Shown here one piece after another: positions 8,687 through 14,920 of a DNA stretch of 64,000 bases (positions are counted from its first letter, which is position 1; every line of letters starts with the position of its first letter). The translations under genes were made by a program, and so were the position numbers. The notes beneath the pieces were generated by a model that saw nothing but the letters and a program-made list of their open reading frames with translations, did not search any database and was not told where the DNA came from. Source of the stretch: JAZDLX01 sp964538455 (GTDB lineage: Bacteria; Electryoneota; Electryoneia; Electryoneales; Electryoneaceae); contig CAZIDZ010000011.1 of NCBI GenBank assembly GCA_964538455.1, forward strand, positions 1 to 64,000. The letters are read 5' to 3'.

Positions 8687-9556
8687 TTGAAAATCGGCGG
8701 TTACATCTGCGTCAAGAACGAGCGTGACCTGATCCTTTGAAACCTGCGCTACCATCTCGACGTCGCTGGATTCGATTTGATCGTGGTTATCAACAATGGA
8801 TTCTACGATGACACCGTGCCCCTCATTGAGGGGATGAACGAGCCTCGTGTGGTGCTCATCCATACTCCCGAAGGCGTCGGGCATCAGCAGGATCTGCTCT
8901 CCACGCAGGCGGCTCAGTGGCTTATCCGCGACGCCGGTTGCGACTGGGTGGTGCCGCTTGGCGCGGACGAGTTCTGGGTAAGCCACCGTCACGGCAGCCT
9001 ACGCAACGTCCTCGCCCAAGTCGATCCCTCGGTTGAACTGATCGTCACGGACAGCTTCCAGTTCCGCGAGACTGAACTGGATGACCCCGCCGAGCCCGAC
9101 CCATTGGTGCGTATCCAGCATGCCGTGCGGGAAAAACTGCCCAAGGTTTTGATGCACGGGCTTGGTGATGATCTCGAATTCATCACCCTAGGGAACGATT
9201 CCATTCAGGTGAAAGGAAACCGCCACCTCAAGAATTTTCCGATCGACACGGACGATCTTGTCCGCTACCATTACCGCCAGCTGGGTGTCGATGAGTTTCG
9301 CCGCCGCATTAGGAACCAGGCGGAGGGATTCCTGCTCAGGTATGGTGATCGCTGGATGGGTGGGCGTAATGAACAGGGCCTAAGAATCTGGAGGTGGTAC
9401 AATACCATTCGTCAGGGTACATTTGAAAAAGAGTACCATCGACAGCTCACTTACAATCGTGAACAGGCCGAACGACCGCTCGAACATGGGGAACTGCGCC
9501 GCGTCGACACACTCGCCAACCTGTTTAAGGCCGAACAGGCGGCTTCAGTAGCTTGA
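8687..9556 (+). pseudogene. family 2-type glycosyltransferase interrupted by an in-frame TGA
   Basis: The conceptual product begins LKIGGYICVKNERDLIL, meets TGA at 8738-8740 and resumes in the same frame with NLRYHLDVAGFDLIVVINNG. Both sides fit the N-terminus of a glycosyltransferase family 2 relative (the Glyco_tranf_2_4 type), whose VKNE..I..-RYH..-G.D pattern spans the break. A GADEFW motif near 8958 is the likely metal/nucleotide-sugar acidic site. TTG 8687 has GGAG at 8675-8678; ATG 8645 is another in-frame start. The longest reading after the stop begins at TTG 8777 and lacks the nucleotide-binding N-terminus. A C-to-T change (CGA to TGA) or a base error would explain it. Confidence 0.75.
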
Positions 9557-9627
9557 TCGCGATCCGAGCACTTCCGCCAGTGTTGTGGAATCCAGCCTCA
9601 GCAACTCGGACTCTGTCTTGGCTTGCA

Positions 9628-10143
9628 TCACGCGTTTGAACCTCTGCTCTTCGGTACCGAATGTGTTTCGTTGAAGGCGATCGCCTCACGCAGCAAAGCC
9701 TTCAGCGCGCGCCTTTCGATTTTGTCACCTTCGAACCAGTCAATCGCTCGCCTCTGGTTCCCGTTAAGGCTCGAATTCAGGAGATTGTCGGGGTCGCTGA
9801 GCTTGGCGCCGTAATGGAGCGTGAGCTTGACTTTGTCCTTGAACGCATTCGCGTTTGCGTACATCCCCTCGTGCGACCAGACGGGAGTTCCCATCCACTT
9901 CCATTCTTCGATCACGTCGGGGTCGACCTCGTGAATGAGCTCGCGGATCTCGGCCAACATAGCGCCTTTCCAGCCGCCGGCGTCCAAAATGTATTGGTCG
10001 ATTCGTTCGACCGCACCTGACCTGTCGTCGCCGGATGCTGTCTGTGCGCGTGGCTTGGTTTGCTTTGCCGCACTATTCCTTGTTGTTGTCTTTTTACCGG
10101 CATTCGCAGCCGATTTACTCTTCGCTTCGCTCACTTTGTTCAC
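9628..10143 (-). CDS. DUF1801 domain protein
   Basis: A 171-residue protein. A Lys/Ala/Ser-rich, probably disordered N-terminus of about 40 residues precedes a DUF1801 (YdhG-like) domain with AMLAEIRELIHEVDP, EEWKWMGTPVWSHEGMY and HYGAKL. DUF1801 proteins are small soluble alpha/beta proteins; some are described as iron-chaperone-like, but the biochemical role is unsettled. It is the last gene of a minus-strand set led by an ArsR regulator, and its start overlaps the preceding small membrane protein by 29 bp, so co-translation is likely. Confidence 0.85.
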   Translation of the reverse strand: MNKVSEAKSKSAANAGKKTTTRNSAAKQTKPRAQTASGDDRSGAVERIDQYILDAGGWKGAMLAEIRELIHEVDPDVIEEWKWMGTPVWSHEGMYANANAFKDKVKLTLHYGAKLSDPDNLLNSSLNGNQRRAIDWFEGDKIERRALKALLREAIAFNETHSVPKSRGSNA

Positions 10144-10360
10144 TCCTGAACGCTTTGTCTCTCGTGCTGTTTTTTACGTAGGGTAGTACAAACAGATACA
10201 ACCCAGTCATCATCATGAACATAAGCGGAACGAACGCCAGGGCTCCAATCCACCCCGCCTGCGATCCCATAACGAGAGCAACGATGTTGATGATAATGGC
10301 CACCGTAAGGATAATGGACAGCCAACGGTGAGTAGTACGAATCCCCTTGTTCCAACTCAT
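10115..10360 (-). CDS. small two- or three-helix membrane protein
   Basis: An 81-residue protein with hydrophobic segments at about residues 13-31 and 36-58 and a charged C-terminal tail. The start is at 10360 because AGAGGAG lies just upstream; a longer reading to 10411 has no such site. The family is not recognised. It lies between an SRPBCC protein and a DUF1801 protein in an ArsR-led cluster and overlaps the latter by 29 bp. Confidence 0.7.
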   Translation of the reverse strand: MSWNKGIRTTHRWLSIILTVAIIINIVALVMGSQAGWIGALAFVPLMFMMMTGLYLFVLPYVKNSTRDKAFRSEQSERSEE

Positions 10361-10451
10361 TGTTAACTCCTCTTGCTCTGGCGACGATATACGATGCACT
10401 TCGATCGCCAATTCGAATCACATGTCGGCTAGGGTTCAAATGAATGACCGC

Positions 10452-10877
10452 TCAATCGATCTCTGCCAACACCTTGGGAAGTGCCTCGCCAGCCATACGC
10501 GTCCATCCCCAATGAGCACCTTTAATCGACTGCTGCTGGTCTTTCTTGAATCCTGTTTGTTCAAGTTTCAGGAGGGTTCCCGTGGGAGTTTCCTCGAGTG
10601 TCCAGTTCACCACGGTTTCGACACCGAGGGCGTGCCAGGCATAACTCAGAAATCGTAGCTCCTCGACCTCGAGGATCTCACAGTCCACGACACCGTTCCA
10701 GTCTGGAATGGGTTCGCTTTGAAACTGAAAGCGATGGCCAACTTTCGGGATCAGATCAGTCTTCATCAGCCATCGTGCCAGCAGCTCTGGATCGGTCAGC
10801 GCCCGCCAGACTTTCTCAGGTGCGTGAGGCAGGTCAAAAGTAAGCGCCACTCGGTCCATTTCGTTCTTGTCGGTCAT
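10452..10877 (-). CDS. SRPBCC (AHSA1-like) domain protein
   Basis: A 141-residue START-like fold protein with typical sequence: LPHAPEKVWRALTDPELLARW near the N-terminus, then ..WNGVVDCEILEVEE and WTLEETPTGTLLKLEQTGF. These proteins have a hydrophobic ligand cavity, and many sit next to ArsR-type regulators. The start codon overlaps the ArsR stop by four bases (ATGA), so the two are translationally coupled. The ligand cannot be inferred from sequence. Confidence 0.9.
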   Translation of the reverse strand: MTDKNEMDRVALTFDLPHAPEKVWRALTDPELLARWLMKTDLIPKVGHRFQFQSEPIPDWNGVVDCEILEVEELRFLSYAWHALGVETVVNWTLEETPTGTLLKLEQTGFKKDQQQSIKGAHWGWTRMAGEALPKVLAEID

Positions 10878-11191
10878 CCATCCATCTCCTTCAGCAGTGC
10901 TTTCAGTTTATCGATGCGCTCGATCCAAAACGCCTGGTAACGCTCTATCCAATCGACCAACGGACGCAATCCTTGGGGTTCGGCCCGGTAATAAACCAGC
11001 CGCCCTGCCTTTCGCTCTGCTACAAGCCCAGCCCCGCGAAGTGTTGCCAGATGCTGCGATACCGCCGGTTGGGAAATCGCCAGGTGACGAGTCAGTTCCT
11101 TGACAGGCGTCTCACCTTCGGTAAGACGTTCGAACAGTGCACGTCGACTGGGATCAGCGAGAGCGCGAAAGACTTCATCCTGTCGCGTCAT
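10874..11191 (-). CDS. ArsR-family winged-helix repressor
   Basis: A 105-residue HTH regulator with RALADPSRRALFERLTEGE and the recognition-helix region LAISQPAVSQHLATLRGAGLV. It lacks the ELCVCDL cysteine pair of arsenic sensors, so metal sensing of that kind is unlikely. It resembles the ArsR subgroup that sits with SRPBCC genes. ATG 11191 is preferred to GTG 11212 because the -10 element ends six bases before the ATG and an operator-like palindrome overlaps 11201-11216. Probably autoregulated and read from a nearly leaderless transcript. Confidence 0.9.
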   Translation of the reverse strand: MTRQDEVFRALADPSRRALFERLTEGETPVKELTRHLAISQPAVSQHLATLRGAGLVAERKAGRLVYYRAEPQGLRPLVDWIERYQAFWIERIDKLKALLKEMDG

Positions 11192-11197
11192 GCGGGA

Positions 11198-11226
11198 AGT
11201 ATAAGTGTTCACTTATGGATAGTCAA
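11198..11226 (-). promoter_or_regulatory. near-leaderless promoter of the arsR cluster
   Basis: On the minus strand: TTGACT (complement of 11221-11226), a 17-nt spacer and TATACT (complement of 11198-11203). Six bases follow before the ATG at 11191, so transcription should begin at or beside the start codon. No Shine-Dalgarno site is visible. Confidence 0.7.
11201..11216. promoter_or_regulatory. operator-like palindrome for the ArsR regulator
   Basis: ATAAGTGTTCACTTAT is a perfect 16-bp inverted repeat covering part of the -10 hexamer and much of the spacer of the arsR promoter. Its size, symmetry and placement are those of an ArsR/SmtB-type operator, so repressor binding would block polymerase. 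This is inferred from position only. Confidence 0.7.
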
Positions 11227-11328
11227 CCTACAATCGATAAAGTGTAGAGACAGCCGACTTTGGTGGGACACTCCGGAGACATGTTACGTATCTCGTATAT
11301 TTTTTCTGATGCTGAAGAGGAGGCTACC

Positions 11329-13086
11329 ATGACTGTATTGATGGCACTGGGCGCGGCGGTGTTCTACCTGATCGCCTATCACACCTATGGCCGTTGGCTC
11401 GCCCGAAAAGTCTTCAACATCGATCCGAATCTCGTCACCCCCGCGAACCAATTTCGTGACGACAGCGACTACCTCCCGACCCGTCGGGGAATCCTTTTTG
11501 GCCACCATTACACTTCGATCGCGGGAACGGGGCCGATTGTCGGACCGGCGATTGCGATTATCTGGGGGTGGTTGCCCGCGCTGCTGTGGGTGCTGATCGG
11601 CAGCGTGTTGATGGGCGCGGTGCACGACTTCGGTTCGCTGGTCGTCTCCACACGTCACCGGGGTCGCAGCATCGCGGATGTCGCCGCGGAAATCATCGGA
11701 CGGCGCGCGATGCTGCTGTTGATGATCCTCGTGTCCATCGCGCTGATGATCCTGCTCGCGGTGTTCGTCCTCGTGATCGCCAACATCTTCGATCTCTATC
11801 CGCAGGCGGTCTTCCCGGTGTGGATGCAGATCCCGATCGCCGTCGGGCTTGGTTTCCTGCTTTATCGCAGACATGTGAACCCGCTGCCTTGGACAATAGC
11901 TGCCGTAACGCTGATGTACCTGACTGTCATTGCGGGCGCCTGGCTGCCGGTGACGATGCCCGCTCTGCTCGGAATCCCCTCGCTGCTCATCTGGGTGGTC
12001 CTGCTATTTGTCTACGCCTTCATCGCCTCCATCCTCCCGGTGTGGACCCTGCTGCAGCCACGGGACTACATCAACGGTTACCAGCTGATGGTGGCGATGA
12101 TGTTGCTGACGTTGGGCATCGTCATCGCCCGGCCGGAAATGGTGGCGGATGCCGTTCGCCCGGCTCCCGCGGGAGCCCCGCCGTTGCTGCCGATTCTTTT
12201 CATCACGGTGGCTTGCGGCGCGATCAGCGGGTTTCACAGCCTCGTCGCGTCGGGCACATCCTCGAAGCAACTCGCCAACGAGCGGGACGCGCAGTTTGTC
12301 GGGTACGGTTCGATGCTGCTCGAGGGGTTTCTCGCGGTGTTGGTGTTGATCGCGGTCGGCGCGGGGATCGGACTCGGCTACAAGATCATCGGCGGCGACG
12401 GTAGCGTTCAGTTCCTCGCGGGACGCGAGGCCTTCCTTCACCACTATGCCAGCTGGGGAGCGGCCCAGGGACTCGGCGCGAAGGTGGGCGCCTTCGTTCG
12501 CGGTTCGGCCAACCTGCTCGGCGCTCTAGGGATCCCCGCCAACGTCGCGCTCGCCCTGATGGGCATGTTCGTAGCCTCCTTCGCGGGGACAAGCCTCGAC
12601 ACCGCGATGCGCCTGCAACGGTACGTGATCAGCGAACTCGCAGAGGAGTACCACTTTCCCGTTTTCCGTGGGCGGTGGTCGGCGACGCTGCTTGCCGCGG
12701 GGAGCGCCGCGATCCTCGCGCTGATTCCCGTACGTGACCCCTCTGGCGCATTGGTGCTCGGGAAAGGCGGGCTGCTTCTCTGGCCGCTGTTCGGAGCCTC
12801 CAACCAACTCGTCGCTGCCCTCGCGCTGATTGTAGTCACCCTCTATCTCGAACACCGCCGTGCTCCCTGGGTGGTGACCGCGCTGCCCGCCGTGTTGATG
12901 GTGGTGATTACCGTGTGGGCGCTGGTGCTGAACCTGAAAGACTACCTCGTCACGGGACGCATCTACCTGTTCGTCATCGGCGCGGTGCTGCTGCTGATCG
13001 AGGTGCTGATGATTTTCGAAGGGGTGAAACGTTTCCGGGTTGTGCGCCTCGAACAGGCGGCTGAGGCTGTTTCCGCCGTTGATTAG
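11329..13086 (+). CDS. cstA: carbon starvation protein CstA family transporter
   Basis: Multi-pass inner-membrane protein of 585 residues. Members import peptides or pyruvate. The start at 11329 has GAGGAGG at 11317-11323; upstream in-frame codons are rejected. The family signature is clear: YHTYGRWLARKVF, DYLPTRRGILFGHHYTSIAGTGPIVGP, ISGFHSLVASGTSSKQLANE and a FAGTSLDTAMRLQRYVISEL motif. Many transmembrane segments follow one another. It stands alone, divergent from arsR; no two-component regulator is beside it. A small hairpin follows at 13184-13207. Confidence 0.93.
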   Translation: MTVLMALGAAVFYLIAYHTYGRWLARKVFNIDPNLVTPANQFRDDSDYLPTRRGILFGHHYTSIAGTGPIVGPAIAIIWGWLPALLWVLIGSVLMGAVHDFGSLVVSTRHRGRSIADVAAEIIGRRAMLLLMILVSIALMILLAVFVLVIANIFDLYPQAVFPVWMQIPIAVGLGFLLYRRHVNPLPWTIAAVTLMYLTVIAGAWLPVTMPALLGIPSLLIWVVLLFVYAFIASILPVWTLLQPRDYINGYQLMVAMMLLTLGIVIARPEMVADAVRPAPAGAPPLLPILFITVACGAISGFHSLVASGTSSKQLANERDAQFVGYGSMLLEGFLAVLVLIAVGAGIGLGYKIIGGDGSVQFLAGREAFLHHYASWGAAQGLGAKVGAFVRGSANLLGALGIPANVALALMGMFVASFAGTSLDTAMRLQRYVISELAEEYHFPVFRGRWSATLLAAGSAAILALIPVRDPSGALVLGKGGLLLWPLFGASNQLVAALALIVVTLYLEHRRAPWVVTALPAVLMVVITVWALVLNLKDYLVTGRIYLFVIGAVLLLIEVLMIFEGVKRFRVVRLEQAAEAVSAVD

Positions 13087-13183
13087 GTGTCCACCATGTT
13101 CCGTACCGATGGCTTGTCCTTCCTCGAACAAGCCCGTAGAGCGATTGCACACGCCGCCTGAACATTACCGGGATCAAGCGTTT

Positions 13184-13207
13184 CGGTGCTTTCTGTGGAG
13201 AGCACCG
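13184..13207. terminator. possible terminator after cstA
   Basis: CGGTGCT (13184-13190) and AGCACCG (13201-13207) form a 7-bp stem with a 10-nt loop, followed by TTATTCG. Weak; the rest of 13087-13315 holds no recognisable gene. Confidence 0.35.
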
Positions 13208-13315
13208 TTATTCGTTCGGGGAAATAGCATGCTAACTTAAAGCAACCTCCCTTGACGCACCGCGTAGGTCTATGTCCCGGTTCAACGACTTCAGCGTGCT
13301 TGTCTGGGAGGTCCC

Positions 13316-13810
13316 ATGGAACGGTCGAAATCCACACTCATCGCCACGCTCGCCGTGCTTCTTATACTGACGTGCAGTTGCGTTCGCACACGCTACAACA
13401 CCCCCGACATCGCCGCTGCCAAGGCCGAACTCGACTCGCTGTACGTGCACTGGTCCCAATCCTGGTGCGAGAGCGATCTGGAGGCCTACCTCGCCCCGAT
13501 CGACAAGGATGCCGTCTTTCTCGGCTGGCCCACGGAAAAGCTGCTCGCGGGCAAACCGCTGATCGAACAGGCTGTACGGCAGCGATTTCTGCGAAGCGGG
13601 AAAAACACGATGCATCCCACGTTTCATCGGGATAGATGGCTGTTGCACGCGACGCCGACAATCGCCTGGGCCGAAGCCGGCATCACCCTCAGCTATACCA
13701 GCTCGCAGGGCACGCATCACCTGCATTACCTCGAATCGATGGTGTTCGAACGGCGAAACGGAGCCTGGCAGGTGGTCCAATTTCAACGGTCGGCTGGATC
13801 GGAACAATAG
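13316..13810 (+). CDS. putative lipoprotein with DUF4440/SnoaL-like fold
   Basis: A 164-residue exported protein. A hydrophobic N-terminal signal ends in the cysteine pair of LTCSC (C20, C22), suggesting lipidation, although the box is not ideal. The mature part has NTF2-like features: AAKAELDSLYVHWSQSWCESDLEAYLAPI, ..DAVFLGW.., a WAEAGITLSYTSS strand and a closing FERRNGAWQVVQFQRS strand typical of DUF4440/SnoaL-like domains. These domains bind small ligands or act as enzymes; no catalytic role can be assigned. It lies alone between cstA and a Smr protein. Confidence 0.7.
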   Translation: MERSKSTLIATLAVLLILTCSCVRTRYNTPDIAAAKAELDSLYVHWSQSWCESDLEAYLAPIDKDAVFLGWPTEKLLAGKPLIEQAVRQRFLRSGKNTMHPTFHRDRWLLHATPTIAWAEAGITLSYTSSQGTHHLHYLESMVFERRNGAWQVVQFQRSAGSEQ

Positions 13811-13877
13811 CGTTTTTAAAAAGGTCGGAAGGCCAGGTGGTTTTCCTCACCGGCCGTGAGCGGCTACCTTGACACGT

Positions 13878-14174
13878 ATGGCGAACGAATCTCCGGATTT
13901 GCCCGATGAGTTCGAGCTGCCGATCGACGGCGTGCTCGACCTGCATACCTTCCGCCCCCGGGAGGTCGGCGAGCTCGTTCCCGACTACCTCGCCGAATGC
14001 CGCGCGCGTGGCATCCTCACCGTGCGCATCATCCACGGCAAAGGAACCGGCGCCCTCCGCGAAACCGTTCACTCGATTCTGAAACCCATCGACTACGTCC
14101 GCGATTTCCATTTGGCGATGGGCGACAGCGGCGGTTGGGGTGCGACGGTTGTGGAGTTGGAACCGATGGAGTGA
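13878..14174 (+). CDS. stand-alone Smr domain protein
   Basis: A 98-residue protein that is essentially one Smr domain. It has both hallmark motifs: LDLHTF (about residues 19-24), the LDxH motif linked to nuclease activity, and IIHGKGTGALRE (about 53-64). Stand-alone Smr proteins are nucleic-acid endonucleases linked to ribosome rescue or DNA repair in other bacteria. ATG 13878 is used; TTG 13869 is an in-frame alternative. It contrasts with MutS2 in this window (32927-35404), whose Smr domain has lost the LDxH-type motif. Confidence 0.88.
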   Translation: MANESPDLPDEFELPIDGVLDLHTFRPREVGELVPDYLAECRARGILTVRIIHGKGTGALRETVHSILKPIDYVRDFHLAMGDSGGWGATVVELEPME

Positions 14175-14185
14175 GCCCGCAGGTG

Positions 14186-14216
14186 GCCTAAGTGGCTTGC
14201 CTACCCGGGCCACCCG
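14186..14216 (+). repeat. right half of the CCGGGCCACCCG palindrome
   Basis: GTGGCTTGCCTACCCGGGCCACCCG resembles the right half of the complete repeats at 14529-14562 and 14705-14738 and abuts the transposase remnant on its left. Confidence 0.55.
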
Positions 14217-14498
14217 TCCCCTGAGTCGATCTACAAGTCGATTACCTACATCCACAACAACCCTGTGCGTGCGGGATTGGTGGAGAATGTTTTGGAGTGG
14301 CGCTGGTCCAGTGCAAGGTGTTATGAATTGGACGAGTACGCGGGATTGAACGCTGACNNNNNNNNNNNNNNNNNNNNNNNNNNNNNNNNNNNNNNNNNNN
14401 NNNNNNNNNNNNNNNNNNNNNNNNNNNNNNNNNNNNNNNNNNNNNNNNNNNNNNNNNAGTACGCGGGATTGAACGCTGACAAGCTTCCTGGCTTGTGA
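14217..14498 (+). pseudogene. C-terminal remnant of a REP-associated tyrosine transposase
   Basis: The frame SPESIYKSITYIHNNP followed by VRAGLVENVLEWRWSSARC is the C-terminal signature of Y1/RAYT transposases (Y-I-x-x-N-P-V-R-A-G, then W-R-W-S-S). The HUH (His-hydrophobic-His) region is absent. It is interrupted by 100 N, but 23 bases are duplicated on the two sides. Collapsing gap and duplicate gives 53 codons ending in TGA at 14496. It is related to, but clearly different from, the intact RAYT at 24849. It is bracketed by CCCGGG palindromes, a usual setting for these genes. Confidence 0.8.
14358..14457. other. assembly gap (100 N) with duplicated flanks
   Basis: The 23 bases 14335-14357 are repeated exactly at 14458-14480. 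The gap probably joins two overlapping contig ends and holds no real sequence; collapsing it keeps the transposase remnant in frame. Confidence 0.85.
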
Positions 14499-14528
14499 TG
14501 TGTTGCAAGGCTGGCTTTCACTCTACGA

Positions 14529-14562
14529 AACCCGGGTGGACAAGCCACCCGGGCCACCCGTC
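14529..14562. repeat. CCCGGG palindrome, copy 1
   Basis: CCCGGGTGG (14531-14539), loop ACAAG, CCACCCGGG (14545-14553), followed by the conserved flank CCACCCG. It starts 30 bp after the transposase remnant's stop. Confidence 0.85.
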
Positions 14563-14590
14563 GTCGGACTATATGACGGCGACCTTACTT

Positions 14591-14616
14591 GTCATCCCCG
14601 CAAAGGCGGGGATCCA
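14591..14616. repeat. GTCATCCCCGC-type palindrome
   Basis: CCCCGC, AAA-centred loop and GCGGGG within GTCATCCCCGCAAAGGCGGGGATCCA. This is a widespread REP-like form in many bacterial genomes. Confidence 0.75.
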
Positions 14617-14638
14617 TTTTGTGAAGAATTATTGTAGA

Positions 14639-14661
14639 CCCTGTTTGACGAGCAAACAGGG
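14639..14661. repeat. CCCTGTTTG palindrome
   Basis: CCCTGTTTG (14639-14647) and CAAACAGGG (14653-14661), perfect 9-bp arms with the loop ACGAG. Its right half matches the repeat at the left edge of the window (20-32). Confidence 0.7.
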
Positions 14662-14704
14662 GGCACGTATTGGTAATGTTCTACTGGAATTTCATCACTC
14701 ATGA

Positions 14705-14738
14705 AACCCGGGTGGACAAGCCACCCGGGCCACCCGTC
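14705..14738. repeat. CCCGGG palindrome, copy 2
   Basis: CCCGGGTGG (14707-14715), loop ACAAG, CCACCCGGG (14721-14729), then CCACCCG. Its core is identical to copy 1. Confidence 0.85.
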
Positions 14739-14761
14739 ATAGTCTATTAGGGAACTCTATA

Positions 14762-14905
14762 GTCATTCTGAATGCCGTTTTTTGGGCATGAAGAATCTCT
14801 CGATGTGATCCTTTAAAAAGTCAATACACGTTTTCAAAGAGTCATCCTAACCGCCATACTGCCAAACTGCTCACCTCAAAAGATCCTTCATACGTTCAGG
14901 ATGAC
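14762..14905. repeat. larger imperfect inverted repeat of the GTCATTCTGA type
   Basis: The left end GTCATTCTGAATG with GAAGAATCT downstream is mirrored by AGATCCTTC and GTTCAGGATGAC on the right. A further GTCATCCTAA lies inside, near 14842. It looks like a small miniature-element-like composite, 144 bp long. Confidence 0.6.
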
Positions 14906-14920
14906 GTCGCTGTTCAACTG

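Larger units (their letters stand above)
14499..14920. other. 422-bp gene-free patch filled with palindromic repeats
   Basis: No gene is seen. It holds at least four kinds of palindrome: CCCGGGTGG stems at 14531-14553 and 14707-14729, a GTCATCCCCGC type at 14591-14616, CCCTGTTTG/CAAACAGGG at 14639-14661, and a larger GTCATTCTGAA/TTCAGGATGAC inverted pair at 14762-14905. Confidence 0.8.

Noticed and set aside
8738..8740. TGA in the glycosyltransferase as a selenocysteine or recoded codon
   Set aside because: The family has no cysteine at this position, no SECIS-like hairpin was seen after it, and all other genes use TGA as a normal stop.
10874..11212. GTG 11212 as the arsR start
   Set aside because: It would place the -10 hexamer and the operator palindrome inside the coding region; the ATG at 11191 agrees with the promoter.
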